Position numbers and translations under genes: made by a program. From DATBVX01 sp963724625 (GTDB taxonomy: Bacteria; Pseudomonadota; Gammaproteobacteria; Steroidobacterales; Steroidobacteraceae): 64,000 nucleotides of DNA. The notes under the pieces were generated by a model. The model was not told where the DNA came from. It did not search any database and was given only the letters and a program-made list of their open reading frames with translations. Shown in pieces: positions 27,501 through 36,015 of this stretch. Each line of letters starts with the position of its first letter. Position 1 is the first letter of the stretch. The DNA lies in assembly GCA_963724625.1 (NCBI GenBank), contig CAVRVO010000013.1, forward strand, positions 62,001 through 126,000. Reading direction: 5' to 3'.

Positions 27501-28051
27501 CGGGGCGCAATGTCACCGTGGCCGGCCTGGTGCTGGAAGTGCGCAAGCGCGCAAACCGCGTGACGCTGGTACTCGACGATCGCAGCGGTCGGATCGAAGT
27601 GATGCTCTACGAGGAAACCTATCAGCAGCACCGCGACATCATCGCCAAGGATGCAATCCTGCTGGTTGATGGACAGATGCGGTTCGATGAGTTCAGCGAG
27701 GGATGGCGACTCAGTGCAAAGCGACTGCTCGACATCGACAGGGCACGCGAGCAGCAGGCGCGCCGACTCATTCTGCAGTGGCCTGCCGGTGTCGACGGGG
27801 CCGATCAGGTGCGCCGCCTGATCGAGATTCTCAAGCCCTACGTCGGCGGCAACTGCAGCATCCAGATCGGTTACCGGGGCGCGGGCGCAAGCGGCGCGCT
27901 GGTCCTCGACGAACAATGGCTGGTGCGTCCTGCACAGGAACTCATCGAGCAGCTGAAGCGCTTCGTAGGCGCGGAAAACCTGCGCGTCGTCTATGGCGCA
28001 CGCGGCGTGGGCGAGGAAGGTGGTACCAGTATCGGCAGAAGCTTCAATTGA
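24509..28051 (+). CDS. dnaE: DNA polymerase III alpha subunit
   Basis: Replicative polymerase. ATG 24509 gives 1180 residues (E. coli 1160) and begins MSQFVHLRVHTEFSLLDS, the PHP-domain opening. Catalytic Asp401 and Asp403 lie in MPDFDIDFCMQGRD, at the same residue numbers as in E. coli. The PHP, palm, fingers (FNKSHSAAYALLSYQTAWLK), helix-hairpin-helix and OB-fold (about 1000-1070, VTVAGLVLEVRKR) regions follow in order. No frameshifts. Confidence 0.97.
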   Translation: MSQFVHLRVHTEFSLLDSVVRVPELIDATVAAGMPAIALTDETNLFAMVKFYRGAQARGLKPIVGVDVRLRDAADRQEPARLTLLSQNLAGYRNLTQLITRAYLEGQRRGVPLIDRNWLTTSSTVGLIALSGAQDGDIGRALLGNRGEEARRLLGRWLELFDNRFYVEVQRLGRPNEEEYLDEVLRLVAQCPTPIVATNDVRFVHPQDFESHEARVCIQEGSLLTDRGRQRRYTEQQYLRSPAEMAALFADLPEALENSVEIARRCSLELKLGESRLPEYPVPEGITAADYLRGQAREGLGKRLAGFVDAPASAGRDRTVYEQRLATELDTICNMGFAGYFLIVADFIRWARENGIPVGPGRGSGAGSLVAWSIGITDLDPLEHDLLFERFLNPERVSMPDFDIDFCMQGRDRVIDYVAEKYGRDRVSQIITYGTMAAKAVVRDVGRVQGMSYGYVDRIAKLIPFELGITLDKALQDEQELKRLYESEEEIRSLIDMARSLEGLTRNAGTHAGGVVIAPSRLTDFTPLFCEEGSHSVVTQFDKDDVEAAGLVKFDFLGLRTLTIIDWTVKAINAQRQTANEALLDITLLPMDDPATFTLLKSCRTNAVFQLESRGMKDLIRRLQPDRFEDIVALVALFRPGPLQSGMVDDFIARKHGRTDQPIDYLHPDLKPVLAGTYGVILYQEQVMQIAQVLAGYTLGGADLLRRAMGKKKPEEMAKQRSVFTEGAVRRGVAEPRARHIFDLMEKFAGYGFNKSHSAAYALLSYQTAWLKAHYPAQFMAAVLSADMDRTDKVVTLIDECVSLGLKVEPPDINSSQYDFTVSGAHRIRYGLGAVKGVGQSAVQALIDERSARGPFTSIEDVCRRLDLNRVNKRVLEALIRSGCLDSLGHTRNTLMSRLGAAMHMGEQTTRAQAVGQDDLFGLAAGPAPDSEARGDIELPEWPEATRLAGERDTLGLYLTGHPIAQYEAELSFLTSGRLGDLASGRPPGAGEGGRWQPGRNVTVAGLVLEVRKRANRVTLVLDDRSGRIEVMLYEETYQQHRDIIAKDAILLVDGQMRFDEFSEGWRLSAKRLLDIDRAREQQARRLILQWPAGVDGADQVRRLIEILKPYVGGNCSIQIGYRGAGASGALVLDEQWLVRPAQELIEQLKRFVGAENLRVVYGARGVGEEGGTSIGRSFN

Positions 28052-28080
28052 TAGTGGGCTTGCCCTAGCATGTCGCGCCC

Positions 28081-29040
28081 ATGGACCTGAACTTTCTCGA
28101 CTTCGAACAGCCGATCGCCGAGCTCGAGGCGAAGATCGACGAGCTCAAATTCCTGGGTTCCGACACGGAGATCAACATCGGCGAGGAAATTGCGCGCCTC
28201 AAGGCGAAGAGCCGCGCACTGACCACCAGCATCTTCGCGAACCTCACCCCCTGGCAGATCACGCAGATCGCTCGCCATCCCCAGCGCCCATACGCACTGG
28301 ACCACATCGGTCAGGTGTTCACCGACTTCCAGGAGCTGCATGGGGATCGGATGTACGGCGACGATCTCGCTATAGTCGGCGGACCGGCGCGCCTGGATGG
28401 GCGCGCGGTGATGCTGATTGGGCATCAGAAAGGACGCGATACCAAGGAGCGCGTGCGGCGCAACTACGGCATGCCGAAACCCGAGGGGTATCGCAAGGCA
28501 CTGCGACTCATGCGGCTTGCGGAGCGCTTTCGCCTGCCTCTGGTGACGCTGATCGACACTCCTGGCGCCTATCCCGGCGTCGGTTCAGAAGAGCGCGGCC
28601 AGAGTGAGGCGATCGCACGCAATCTCTTCGCGATGAGTACGCTTGAGATTCCAATCGTCAGTATCGTGATCGGGGAGGGCGGCTCGGGGGGTGCGTTGGC
28701 AATCGGAGTCTGTGATCGTCTGTTGATGCTCCAGTACAGCATCTACTCCGTGATTTCTCCCGAGGGCTGCGCCTCGATCCTGTGGAAAAGCGCCGACAAG
28801 AAGGAGCTGGCAGCCGAGGCTATGGGACTCACCGCAGAGCGGCTGAGCAAGTTGAACCTGGTGGATGAAGTCGTGCGTGAGCCGCTCGGAGGAGCACATC
28901 GCGATCCTGTCGCGACCGCCGAGACTCTGAAGGGCGCATTGCTGCGTCACCTGAACGAGCTCGAGCAGGTTTCGCTGGAACAGCTGCTTGCCGCGCGCGA
29001 AACAAGACTCAAGACATTCGGCGCGTTCACCGGCAACTGA
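28081..29040 (+). CDS. accA: Acetyl-CoA carboxylase carboxyltransferase alpha subunit
   Basis: With AccD transfers CO2 from biotin to acetyl-CoA, committing carbon to fatty acids. 319 residues, the same length as E. coli AccA. Family blocks LDFEQPIAELEAKIDELK, RPYALDHIGQVFTDFQELHG, GHQKGRDTKERVRRNYGM and GEGGSGGALAIGVCD are all present. Follows dnaE by 30 bases, as in E. coli. Confidence 0.97.
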   Translation: MDLNFLDFEQPIAELEAKIDELKFLGSDTEINIGEEIARLKAKSRALTTSIFANLTPWQITQIARHPQRPYALDHIGQVFTDFQELHGDRMYGDDLAIVGGPARLDGRAVMLIGHQKGRDTKERVRRNYGMPKPEGYRKALRLMRLAERFRLPLVTLIDTPGAYPGVGSEERGQSEAIARNLFAMSTLEIPIVSIVIGEGGSGGALAIGVCDRLLMLQYSIYSVISPEGCASILWKSADKKELAAEAMGLTAERLSKLNLVDEVVREPLGGAHRDPVATAETLKGALLRHLNELEQVSLEQLLAARETRLKTFGAFTGN

Positions 29041-29060
29041 GTGCCGCCCCTCGGTGTGGC

Positions 29061-30410
29061 ATGATCGGCTTTTCCGCCGCAACCCTGCATGCCGCTCTGG
29101 CTTCGCTCGGCACTGATCCCGAAACCGCTCGGTATTGTGTAGCCTTCAGCGGCGGTGCGGACTCGACCGCTCTGCTCCAGTGCATGGCGGAGCTGCGTGA
29201 GCGGTACTCGGGACTCGAGCTGCGAGCTGTCCATCTCAACCATCACCTGCAACCTGGCGCCGACCTCTGGGCGGAACATTGCGCACGGTTGACACGGCAG
29301 TTGGCGGTGCCGTTCCTGCTCCTCGATGCTCGTGTTCAGGTCGCACGCGGAGAGTCGCTCGAGGCCGCGGCGCGAGAGGTGCGCTATCGCCTGTTGGCTG
29401 AAGTGCTCGCTCCCGGTGAATTTCTCCTGACGGCTCACCAGGCTGAGGACCAGCTTGAAACTGTGTTGCTGCAGCTGGCACGCGGCGCTGGCGTGGCTGG
29501 TCTTGCGGGAATGTCGCGCCGGGCGCCTTGCGGGCGCGGCGAGCACCTGAGGCCGCTGCTCGATTTCGGCCGCGAAGAGTTGCGCAGCTACCTCGGCGCC
29601 GTCGGGCTTACCTGGGTCGAGGATCCGAGCAACGAGAATCAGCGCTTTGACCGCAACTTCCTGCGCCACCGCCTCCTTCCTGCGCTCAAGGAACGCTGGC
29701 CGTCATTTCCCGCGAGCGTCGTGCGCAGTGCCGATCACCTCGCAACCGCCCACGCGCTGCTCGATGAGCGCGCACGCGCCGACCATGCCGTTGCGGCGGA
29801 AGGTGAGCGACTGATGGTTCCAATTCTGCGCAGGCTGGAACCTGCGCGCGTGCGCAATCTGCTGCGCTTCTGGATCCGCCTGCGCGATGCCTCGCTTCCT
29901 TCCAGCGCCGTCCTCGAACAGATCGAGGCCCAGATGCTGGCGCCGCGTGCCGACCGCATTCCGGAGGTGCAGTGGGGTGACCGGGTGCTCCGACGTTACC
30001 GCGATCGCCTGTACCTGAGCGCTCGACTCGAGGCCGAACCTGCTGGGGAAGCGTCGTGGCACTGGCGGGTTGAGCCCCAGCTCGCGCTGCCCGCAGGCTC
30101 TGGGTATCTTCGTGCTCACCCGGATGTGCGCACTGGTGCGAGGCTTGCCGGTATTCCCGATCTACTGCGGGTGAGGTGGAGGTCAGGCGGAGAGACTCTG
30201 CAGCTCGCCATCAACCGACCGCATCGCGAGCTGCGAAGCCTCATGCAGGAGTGGGGCATCGTGCCGTGGATGCGTGGGCGCATTCCGCTGCTGTACGCGG
30301 GAGAGACACTGGCAGCGGTCGGCGATCTGTGGCTTGCGGCGGAATTTCGCGCTGGCGAGGATCAACCGGGCACTGTCATTGATTGGCTCGATCATCCGGC
30401 GGTCGACTGA
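29061..30410 (+). CDS. tilS: tRNA(Ile)-lysidine synthase
   Basis: Converts C34 to lysidine in tRNA-Ile (CAU), changing both its amino acid and codon identity. The PP-loop ATP-binding motif SGGADS is at 30-35, followed by HLNHHLQPGAD, a TAHQAEDQLETVLLQLARG block and DPSNENQRFDRNFLRH. TilS substrate-binding and C-terminal domains follow. 449 residues (E. coli 432). Last gene of the run that starts at rpsB. Confidence 0.94.
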   Translation: MIGFSAATLHAALASLGTDPETARYCVAFSGGADSTALLQCMAELRERYSGLELRAVHLNHHLQPGADLWAEHCARLTRQLAVPFLLLDARVQVARGESLEAAAREVRYRLLAEVLAPGEFLLTAHQAEDQLETVLLQLARGAGVAGLAGMSRRAPCGRGEHLRPLLDFGREELRSYLGAVGLTWVEDPSNENQRFDRNFLRHRLLPALKERWPSFPASVVRSADHLATAHALLDERARADHAVAAEGERLMVPILRRLEPARVRNLLRFWIRLRDASLPSSAVLEQIEAQMLAPRADRIPEVQWGDRVLRRYRDRLYLSARLEAEPAGEASWHWRVEPQLALPAGSGYLRAHPDVRTGARLAGIPDLLRVRWRSGGETLQLAINRPHRELRSLMQEWGIVPWMRGRIPLLYAGETLAAVGDLWLAAEFRAGEDQPGTVIDWLDHPAVD

Positions 30411-30462
30411 GGGCCGCGCGGTCGCGTGCGCGCTACACCTGGCTCAAGGCACGTGAGTCTCA

Positions 30463-30491
30463 TTGAGCAGTCAGCCTCATTCTGGTAGCCT
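30463..30491 (+). promoter_or_regulatory. Possible sigma-70 promoter for pyrG
   Basis: TTGAGC (30463-30468) and TAGCCT (30486-30491) are 17 bases apart in the 229-base gap between tilS and pyrG. Both boxes are imperfect. The gap contains no gene or clear terminator, so a pyrG promoter is expected somewhere in it. Confidence 0.3.
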
Positions 30492-30639
30492 GATTGCCCG
30501 TCGAAAATCAGCGGCTGACGCGGCGCAGCTGAGCGACGGGATCTAAGCTGATCTCCCTCACCGACGACCGCCCGCGGCCCTTGGATCGAGTAACCGGTCC
30601 TGTCGATACAGGATCGTCTGCATTGCGGGTGAGTCTGGC

Positions 30640-32286
30640 ATGACCCGTTTCGTTTTCGTCACTGGTGGCGTCGTTTCCTCGTTGGGCAAGGGCATCGCCA
30701 GCGCGTCGCTCGGTGCGATTCTCGAGGCGCGGGGCCTCAGGATCGCGATGGTGAAGCTGGATCCGTACATCAACGTCGATCCAGGCACCATGAGCCCGTT
30801 CCAGCACGGCGAAGTGTTTGTCACGGAGGATGGCACCGAGACCGATCTGGACCTCGGCCACTACGAGCGTTTCGTGCGCACCACGACGGGCCGGCACAGC
30901 AATTTTACAACTGGGCGCATTTACGAGCGCGTCATCGCCAAGGAGCGGCGCGGGGACTACCTCGGCGCAACTGTTCAGGTCATCCCGCACATCACCGACG
31001 AGATCAAGCGCAGCATCCGCTTGGGCGCGGGCGATGCGGATGTGTGCATGGTGGAGATTGGTGGCACGGTGGGTGACATTGAATCGCTGCCGTTCCTGGA
31101 GGCCATCCGCCAGATGGGCGTCGAGCTCGGGCGCAACAATGTCGCCTATATGCACCTGACCCTGATTCCGGTAGTCGGCACGGCGGGCGAGATCAAGACC
31201 AAGCCGACCCAGCACTCGGTGAAGGAACTGCGTGGCATCGGTATCCAGCCGGATGTTCTGCTGTGCCGCTGCCGTGAGCCGCTCCCGGAAGAGCATCGCC
31301 GCAAGATCGCGCTATTCACCAATGTCGAGGAGCGCGCGGTGATCTCGGCGGTGGATGCCGATGACATCTACAAGATCCCGCTGCTGCTGCGTGAGCAGGG
31401 CCTGGACGACATCATCGTGGACAAGCTGCGCCTGCAGGCGCCGCCCGCGGATCTGTCCGAATGGCGTCACGTGGTGAGCGCCAAGATGAACCCGGAAGCG
31501 CAGGTCAACGTCGCGATGGTCGGCAAGTATGTGCAGATCCGCGATTCATACATCTCGCTCAATGAAGCGCTGACTCATGCCGGCGTGCGCACCCGTACGC
31601 GAGTACATGTTCACTACGTAGAAGCCACCGACCTCGAAATGCAAGGCCTCTCGGCGCTCGACGGGATGGATGCGATCCTGGTGCCGGGCGGGTTCGGCGA
31701 GCGCGGCATCGAAGGCAAGATCCGCGCGGTCGAGTACGCCCGCCGCAACGGAATTCCGTATCTCGGGATCTGTCTGGGCATGCAGGTGGCGGTCATTGAA
31801 TACGCGCGTCACGTCGTGGGTCTGGAGGGCGCCAACAGCACCGAATTCAATCGAGCCACTCCACACCCGGTGATCGCGCTCATCACAGAGTGGCAGGATC
31901 GCGAGCACGGGGCGCAAACTCGGGATGACGGCTCGGCAAAGGGCGGAACCATGCGCCTTGGCGCACAGGAATGCCGCGTGGTGCCGGGCACGCTGACCCA
32001 CGCTGTGTACGGGCGGGACACGATCATGGAACGTCATCGTCATCGCTACGAGTTCAACAACCGCTACCTGGAGCGGATGTCGAAAGCGGGACTGAAGTTC
32101 TCGGGTTTTTCCAGTGACGGCCTCGTGGAAATGATCGAGCTCGCTTCGCATCCCTGGTTTATCGCGTGTCAGTTCCATCCTGAGTTCACTTCCACGCCCC
32201 GGGATGGGCACCCGCTGTTCGCCGGATTTATCCGCGCGGCGCGCCAGTACCGGGCGTCGCAGCTGCCCGCTGCCGCCAGCGCATGA
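30640..32286 (+). CDS. pyrG: CTP synthase
   Basis: Makes CTP from UTP using glutamine. N-terminal synthetase domain (TRFVFVTGGVVSSLGKGIAS, then KLDPYINVDPGTMSPFQHG) and C-terminal class I glutaminase with nucleophile Cys378 (GICLGMQVAVIEY), matching E. coli Cys379, and a late HPEF His/Glu. 548 residues. Overlaps kdsA by ATGA; the pyrG-kdsA-eno order is common in proteobacteria. Confidence 0.98.
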   Translation: MTRFVFVTGGVVSSLGKGIASASLGAILEARGLRIAMVKLDPYINVDPGTMSPFQHGEVFVTEDGTETDLDLGHYERFVRTTTGRHSNFTTGRIYERVIAKERRGDYLGATVQVIPHITDEIKRSIRLGAGDADVCMVEIGGTVGDIESLPFLEAIRQMGVELGRNNVAYMHLTLIPVVGTAGEIKTKPTQHSVKELRGIGIQPDVLLCRCREPLPEEHRRKIALFTNVEERAVISAVDADDIYKIPLLLREQGLDDIIVDKLRLQAPPADLSEWRHVVSAKMNPEAQVNVAMVGKYVQIRDSYISLNEALTHAGVRTRTRVHVHYVEATDLEMQGLSALDGMDAILVPGGFGERGIEGKIRAVEYARRNGIPYLGICLGMQVAVIEYARHVVGLEGANSTEFNRATPHPVIALITEWQDREHGAQTRDDGSAKGGTMRLGAQECRVVPGTLTHAVYGRDTIMERHRHRYEFNNRYLERMSKAGLKFSGFSSDGLVEMIELASHPWFIACQFHPEFTSTPRDGHPLFAGFIRAARQYRASQLPAAASA

Positions 32287-33116
32287 AACTGCATGACTTC
32301 GAGGTCGGTCCGGATCAGCCCCTGTTCCTGATTGCCGGACCATGCGTCGTCGAGAGCGAATCCCTGGTCATCGACACAGCCGGCCGATTGCAGGAGATCA
32401 CAGGGCGGCTGCGCATTCCGTTCATCTTCAAGTCTTCGTTCGACAAGGCGAACCGTTCCTCGGCAGCTAGTTTTCGCGGCCCAGGCATGGACGAGGGCCT
32501 GCGTGTGCTGTCGGAAGTGCGGCGGCAGCTCAAGCTTCGGGTGCTCACCGACGTGCATGAAGACACGCCTCTGGCGGAGGTTGCGGAAGTCGTGGATGTG
32601 CTGCAGACGCCTGCATTTCTCTGTCGTCAGACCAACTTTATTCGTGCCGTCGCTTCGCAAGGCAAGCCGGTCAACATCAAGAAGGGCCAGTTCCTGTCGC
32701 CTTGGGAAATGAAGAATGTGGTCGACAAGGCGCGCGCCACTGGAAATCAGCACATCCTGGTGTGCGAGCGTGGGTTCTCATTCGGATACAACAACCTCGT
32801 TTCGGACATGCGCGGCCTCGCAGTGATGCGCGAGACCGGCTGCCCGGTGGTATTCGATGCGACTCATTCGGTGCAGCTGCCGGGCGGCAAGGGCTCAGCA
32901 TCCGGCGGACAGCGCGAATTCGTGCCGGTGCTCGCGCGCGCGGCGGTGGCTGCTGGAGTCGCGGGTATCTTCATGGAGACCCATCCGGATCCCGACAAAG
33001 CCCTGAGCGATGGCCCAAACGCGTGGCCTCTGGGACACATGGAAGCGCTGCTCGAGACGCTGGTGCAGATCGATCGCACCGTGAAAGCCCGACCCTATGC
33101 GGAGTCACTCCTGTGA
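32283..33116 (+). CDS. kdsA: 3-deoxy-D-manno-octulosonate 8-phosphate synthase
   Basis: Condenses PEP with arabinose 5-phosphate to make KDO-8-P for the LPS inner core. 277 residues. Motifs: IAGPCVVESE, FKSSFDKANRSS, TDVHEDTPL, QTPAFLCRQTNF, VNIKKGQFLSPWEMKNVV and FDATHSVQLPGG. Placed between CTP synthase (CTP is needed to activate KDO) and enolase (which makes PEP). Overlaps eno by GTGA. Confidence 0.97.
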   Translation: MKLHDFEVGPDQPLFLIAGPCVVESESLVIDTAGRLQEITGRLRIPFIFKSSFDKANRSSAASFRGPGMDEGLRVLSEVRRQLKLRVLTDVHEDTPLAEVAEVVDVLQTPAFLCRQTNFIRAVASQGKPVNIKKGQFLSPWEMKNVVDKARATGNQHILVCERGFSFGYNNLVSDMRGLAVMRETGCPVVFDATHSVQLPGGKGSASGGQREFVPVLARAAVAAGVAGIFMETHPDPDKALSDGPNAWPLGHMEALLETLVQIDRTVKARPYAESLL

Positions 33117-34399
33117 GCCGGATCAAGGATATACGCGGGCGCGAGATTATCGATTCGCGTGGCAACCCGACGGTCGAGGCCGACGTCTTTCTCGACAGCG
33201 GCGCAATGGGCCGCGCAGCCGTCCCGTCCGGCGCCTCGACCGGAACGCGCGAGGCAGTCGAGCTGCGCGACGGTGATCCGAAGCGCTTTCTCGGCAAAGG
33301 CGTGCTGAACGCGGTCGCCAACGTCAACGGGCCGATCCGCCAGGCGCTGCTGAATCGTGATCCAGTCGATCAGGCGGCACTCGACACGCGCATGCTCGAG
33401 CTCGACGGCACGGAGAACAAGTCGCATCTCGGTGCTAATGCGATTCTCGCAGTGTCGCTGGCCGCGGCGCACGCCGTCGCCAATGATCGCAAGCTGCCGC
33501 TGTTCCGGCACCTCACTGGCGCCGAGGATTTCGATTTGCCAGTGCCGATGATGAACATCATCAACGGTGGCGCGCACGCGGATAACAGCGTCGACATCCA
33601 GGAATTCATGATTCTGCCGGTCGGCGCGCCCTCGCTGAGCGAGGCGATCCGCTATGGCGCGGAGATCTTCCATACGCTGAAGAAGGTCCTGCACAAGAAG
33701 GGTCTGGCGACCGCGGTCGGCGATGAGGGTGGCTTCGCTCCCGATCTGCCTTCGAACGAGGCTGCGCTGGAAACAATCATCGAAGCGGTGCAGCTGGCAG
33801 GGTACACGCCGGGAGGCGATGTGCTGCTGGGGCTGGACGTGGCGAGCTCGGAATTCTTCAGCGAAGGTGTCTATACGCTGGAATCGGAAGGACGCCAGTT
33901 CAGCGCTGCTCAGTTCGTGGATTACCTGGCGGATCTCGTCGGCCGCTACCCGATCATCACCATTGAAGACGGCATGAGCGAGAGTGACTGGCCAGGATGG
34001 GCTCTGCTGACGCAGCGGCTCGGCCGGCGCGTGCAGCTGGTGGGAGATGATCTGTTCGTGACCAATACGAAGATCCTGAAGCAGGGAATCGAGCAGGGAA
34101 TCGCCAACTCGATCCTGATCAAGGTGAACCAGATCGGGACCCTCACCGAGACACTGGCAGCCATCGAAATGGCGGCACAAGCAGGTTATTCCGCGGTCAT
34201 CTCGCATCGTTCCGGCGAGACAGAAGATTGCACCATCGCCGATATCGCAGTGGCGACTTCCGCGACGCAGATCAAGACCGGATCGATGTCGCGTTCCGAT
34301 CGCGTAGCCAAATACAACCAGCTATTGCGCATCGAGGCCGACCTCGGCGCGCACGCGCGCTACGCTGGACGCAAGGCATTCCCGGTGCCGCTCGCATGA
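33113..34399 (+). CDS. eno: Enolase
   Basis: Interconverts 2-phosphoglycerate and PEP; in many gammaproteobacteria it is also part of the RNA degradosome. GTG 33113 gives MSRIKDIRGREIIDSRGNPT, the family opening; the frame upstream of it is antisense noise over kdsA. 428 residues. Catalytic and metal-binding blocks: DEGGFAPDL, TIEDGMSESDW, LVGDDLFVTN, SILIKVNQIGTLTET and SHRSGETED. Confidence 0.98.
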   Translation: MSRIKDIRGREIIDSRGNPTVEADVFLDSGAMGRAAVPSGASTGTREAVELRDGDPKRFLGKGVLNAVANVNGPIRQALLNRDPVDQAALDTRMLELDGTENKSHLGANAILAVSLAAAHAVANDRKLPLFRHLTGAEDFDLPVPMMNIINGGAHADNSVDIQEFMILPVGAPSLSEAIRYGAEIFHTLKKVLHKKGLATAVGDEGGFAPDLPSNEAALETIIEAVQLAGYTPGGDVLLGLDVASSEFFSEGVYTLESEGRQFSAAQFVDYLADLVGRYPIITIEDGMSESDWPGWALLTQRLGRRVQLVGDDLFVTNTKILKQGIEQGIANSILIKVNQIGTLTETLAAIEMAAQAGYSAVISHRSGETEDCTIADIAVATSATQIKTGSMSRSDRVAKYNQLLRIEADLGAHARYAGRKAFPVPLA

Positions 34400-34418
34400 A
34401 TCACGTCTCGCAGCACCC

Positions 34419-34805
34419 ATGAAGACGATGTCGCTGCGCCTGTTCGCCGCCGCCCTGCTGATCGTCGTCCTGGCGCTGCAGTATCGGCTGTGGCTATCCG
34501 ATGGCGGAATTCGCGAAGTGCATCGGCTGCAGAACGCGGTGACTGCGCAGACACAGCAAAACGTCGAGCTCAAGGAACGCAACGAGCAACTTGCTGCGGA
34601 AGTGAAGGACCTGAAGGAAGGGCTGGACGCAGTCGAAGAGCGTGCCCGCAGTGACCTCGGCATGGTGGGCAACAACGAAACGTTCTATCAGGTCGTTTCG
34701 CCGCCGCCGGCGGATCATCCAGTGCCACCGGAGCCTGCTCCGACGGATTCATCGACGGTAGCGGCGGGCAAAGTGGGCCCGAGTCACCAAGCCGCAGCGC
34801 GATGA
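34419..34805 (+). CDS. ftsB: Cell division protein FtsB
   Basis: Bitopic membrane protein that with FtsL and FtsQ activates septal peptidoglycan synthesis. One membrane segment (about 6-22) is followed by a Gln/Glu/Lys-rich coiled coil (about 33-72) and the family's ERARSDLGMV motif. 128 residues against 103 in E. coli; the extra is a Pro-rich C-terminal tail. Lies between eno and ispD as in E. coli. Confidence 0.93.
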   Translation: MKTMSLRLFAAALLIVVLALQYRLWLSDGGIREVHRLQNAVTAQTQQNVELKERNEQLAAEVKDLKEGLDAVEERARSDLGMVGNNETFYQVVSPPPADHPVPPEPAPTDSSTVAAGKVGPSHQAAAR

Positions 34806-35521
34806 CGGCCTCGGCGGCAACGCCGCGTACCTGGGCAATCGTCGCTGCGGCAGGTCAGGGCCGGCGCATGGACGCGGAGCGACCGAAGCAATACCTGGAG
34901 CTGGCTGGTGCCACCGTCCTCGAACATGCGCTGCGGCCGTTGCTGTCGCATCCGCAGATCTCCGGGATAGTTGTAGTGCTGGCTCCCGGCGATGAATTCT
35001 GGCCTCAGCTACCGCTCGCGACCGCGCCGCGTGTGATGACGACGGTGGGCGGTGATGCGCGCCAGCATTCAGTGTTGAATGGCCTTACGGCGCTCGAGGG
35101 CAAGGTCAGTGCTGAGGACTGGATCCTGGTCCACGACGGAGCGCGCCCCTGTCTCGAAAGGGAAGCGCTCGACATGCTGATGGCCGCAGTGAAAAACGAT
35201 CAGGTCGGCGGGCTGCTCGCGGTGCCGCTCGGCGACACGCTCAAGCGCGCCGATGCTGACGGGCTGCGCTGCGAGTCGACGCTCGAGCGCAAAGGACTCT
35301 GGTGCGCGCAAACGCCGCAGATGTTCCGCTACGGCCTGCTGCATGCGGCGCTCGGCAAAGCGCTGGCCCAGGGCACGCGGGTCACCGATGAGGCGCAGGC
35401 AGTGGAAGCACTTGGCCATCGACCACAACTGGTCCGCGGCTCGCCTCGCAACATCAAAATCACCCATCGCGAGGACTTGGTCCTGGCGGAAGCGCTTCTG
35501 CACAGGGCAGCCGTGAGATGA
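34802..35521 (+). CDS. ispD: 2-C-methyl-D-erythritol 4-phosphate cytidylyltransferase
   Basis: Third step of the MEP isoprenoid pathway. Nucleotide-binding opening VAAAGQGRRMDAERPKQYLE, VHDGARPC with the metal-binding Asp, and C-terminal ITHREDLVLAE are present. 239 residues. Overlaps ftsB and ispF by ATGA, so it is a separate protein here and not an IspDF fusion. Confidence 0.96.
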   Translation: MTASAATPRTWAIVAAAGQGRRMDAERPKQYLELAGATVLEHALRPLLSHPQISGIVVVLAPGDEFWPQLPLATAPRVMTTVGGDARQHSVLNGLTALEGKVSAEDWILVHDGARPCLEREALDMLMAAVKNDQVGGLLAVPLGDTLKRADADGLRCESTLERKGLWCAQTPQMFRYGLLHAALGKALAQGTRVTDEAQAVEALGHRPQLVRGSPRNIKITHREDLVLAEALLHRAAVR

Positions 35522-36015
35522 GTACGAGCACCAGGGTCGGCATGGGCATCGACGTGCACGCCTTCGGGCCGGGAGATCACCTCATGCTGGCGGGTGTGCG
35601 CATCCCACACGATCACGGTGTCACCGCGCATTCCGACGGTGATGTTGCTATTCACGCGCTGTGCGACGCGTTGCTTGGAACGGCAGGCCTCGGCGATATC
35701 GGCCAGTATTTTCCCGATTCCGACCCGCAATGGCGCGGCGCGGCGAGCGCGGTCTTTCTGCAACGGGTTGCCGAGATGTTGACCACGCGGGGTTACGCGC
35801 CCGTCAACGTCGATATCACTATCCTCGCCGAACGTCCGCGCATCGGCCCGTACCGGGAGGCCATGCGGCGTCGGCTCGCCGAGCTACTGGGTCTGGAGCC
35901 CGAAGCCGTGAACGTCAAGGCGACGACAACGGAGCAGCTCGGCCTGATTGGTCGCGGCGAGGGTATCGCCGCCATGGCCGTGGTTCTGGTCGATTCGATA
36001 GCCCGCGACGCATGA
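35518..36015 (+). CDS. ispF: 2-C-methyl-D-erythritol 2,4-cyclodiphosphate synthase
   Basis: Zinc-dependent cyclase of the MEP pathway. Metal ligands Asp12 and His14 in GIDVHAF, the AHSDGDVAIHALCDALLG block and the C-terminal ATTTEQLGLIGRGEGIAA match the family. 165 residues. Coupled to ispD upstream and truD downstream by ATGA overlaps. Confidence 0.97.
   Translation: MSTSTRVGMGIDVHAFGPGDHLMLAGVRIPHDHGVTAHSDGDVAIHALCDALLGTAGLGDIGQYFPDSDPQWRGAASAVFLQRVAEMLTTRGYAPVNVDITILAERPRIGPYREAMRRRLAELLGLEPEAVNVKATTTEQLGLIGRGEGIAAMAVVLVDSIARDA

Noticed and set aside
32702..33112. Possible N-terminal extension of enolase
   Set aside because: The upstream part lies within kdsA in another frame; the GTG at 33113 matches the exact enolase N-terminus.
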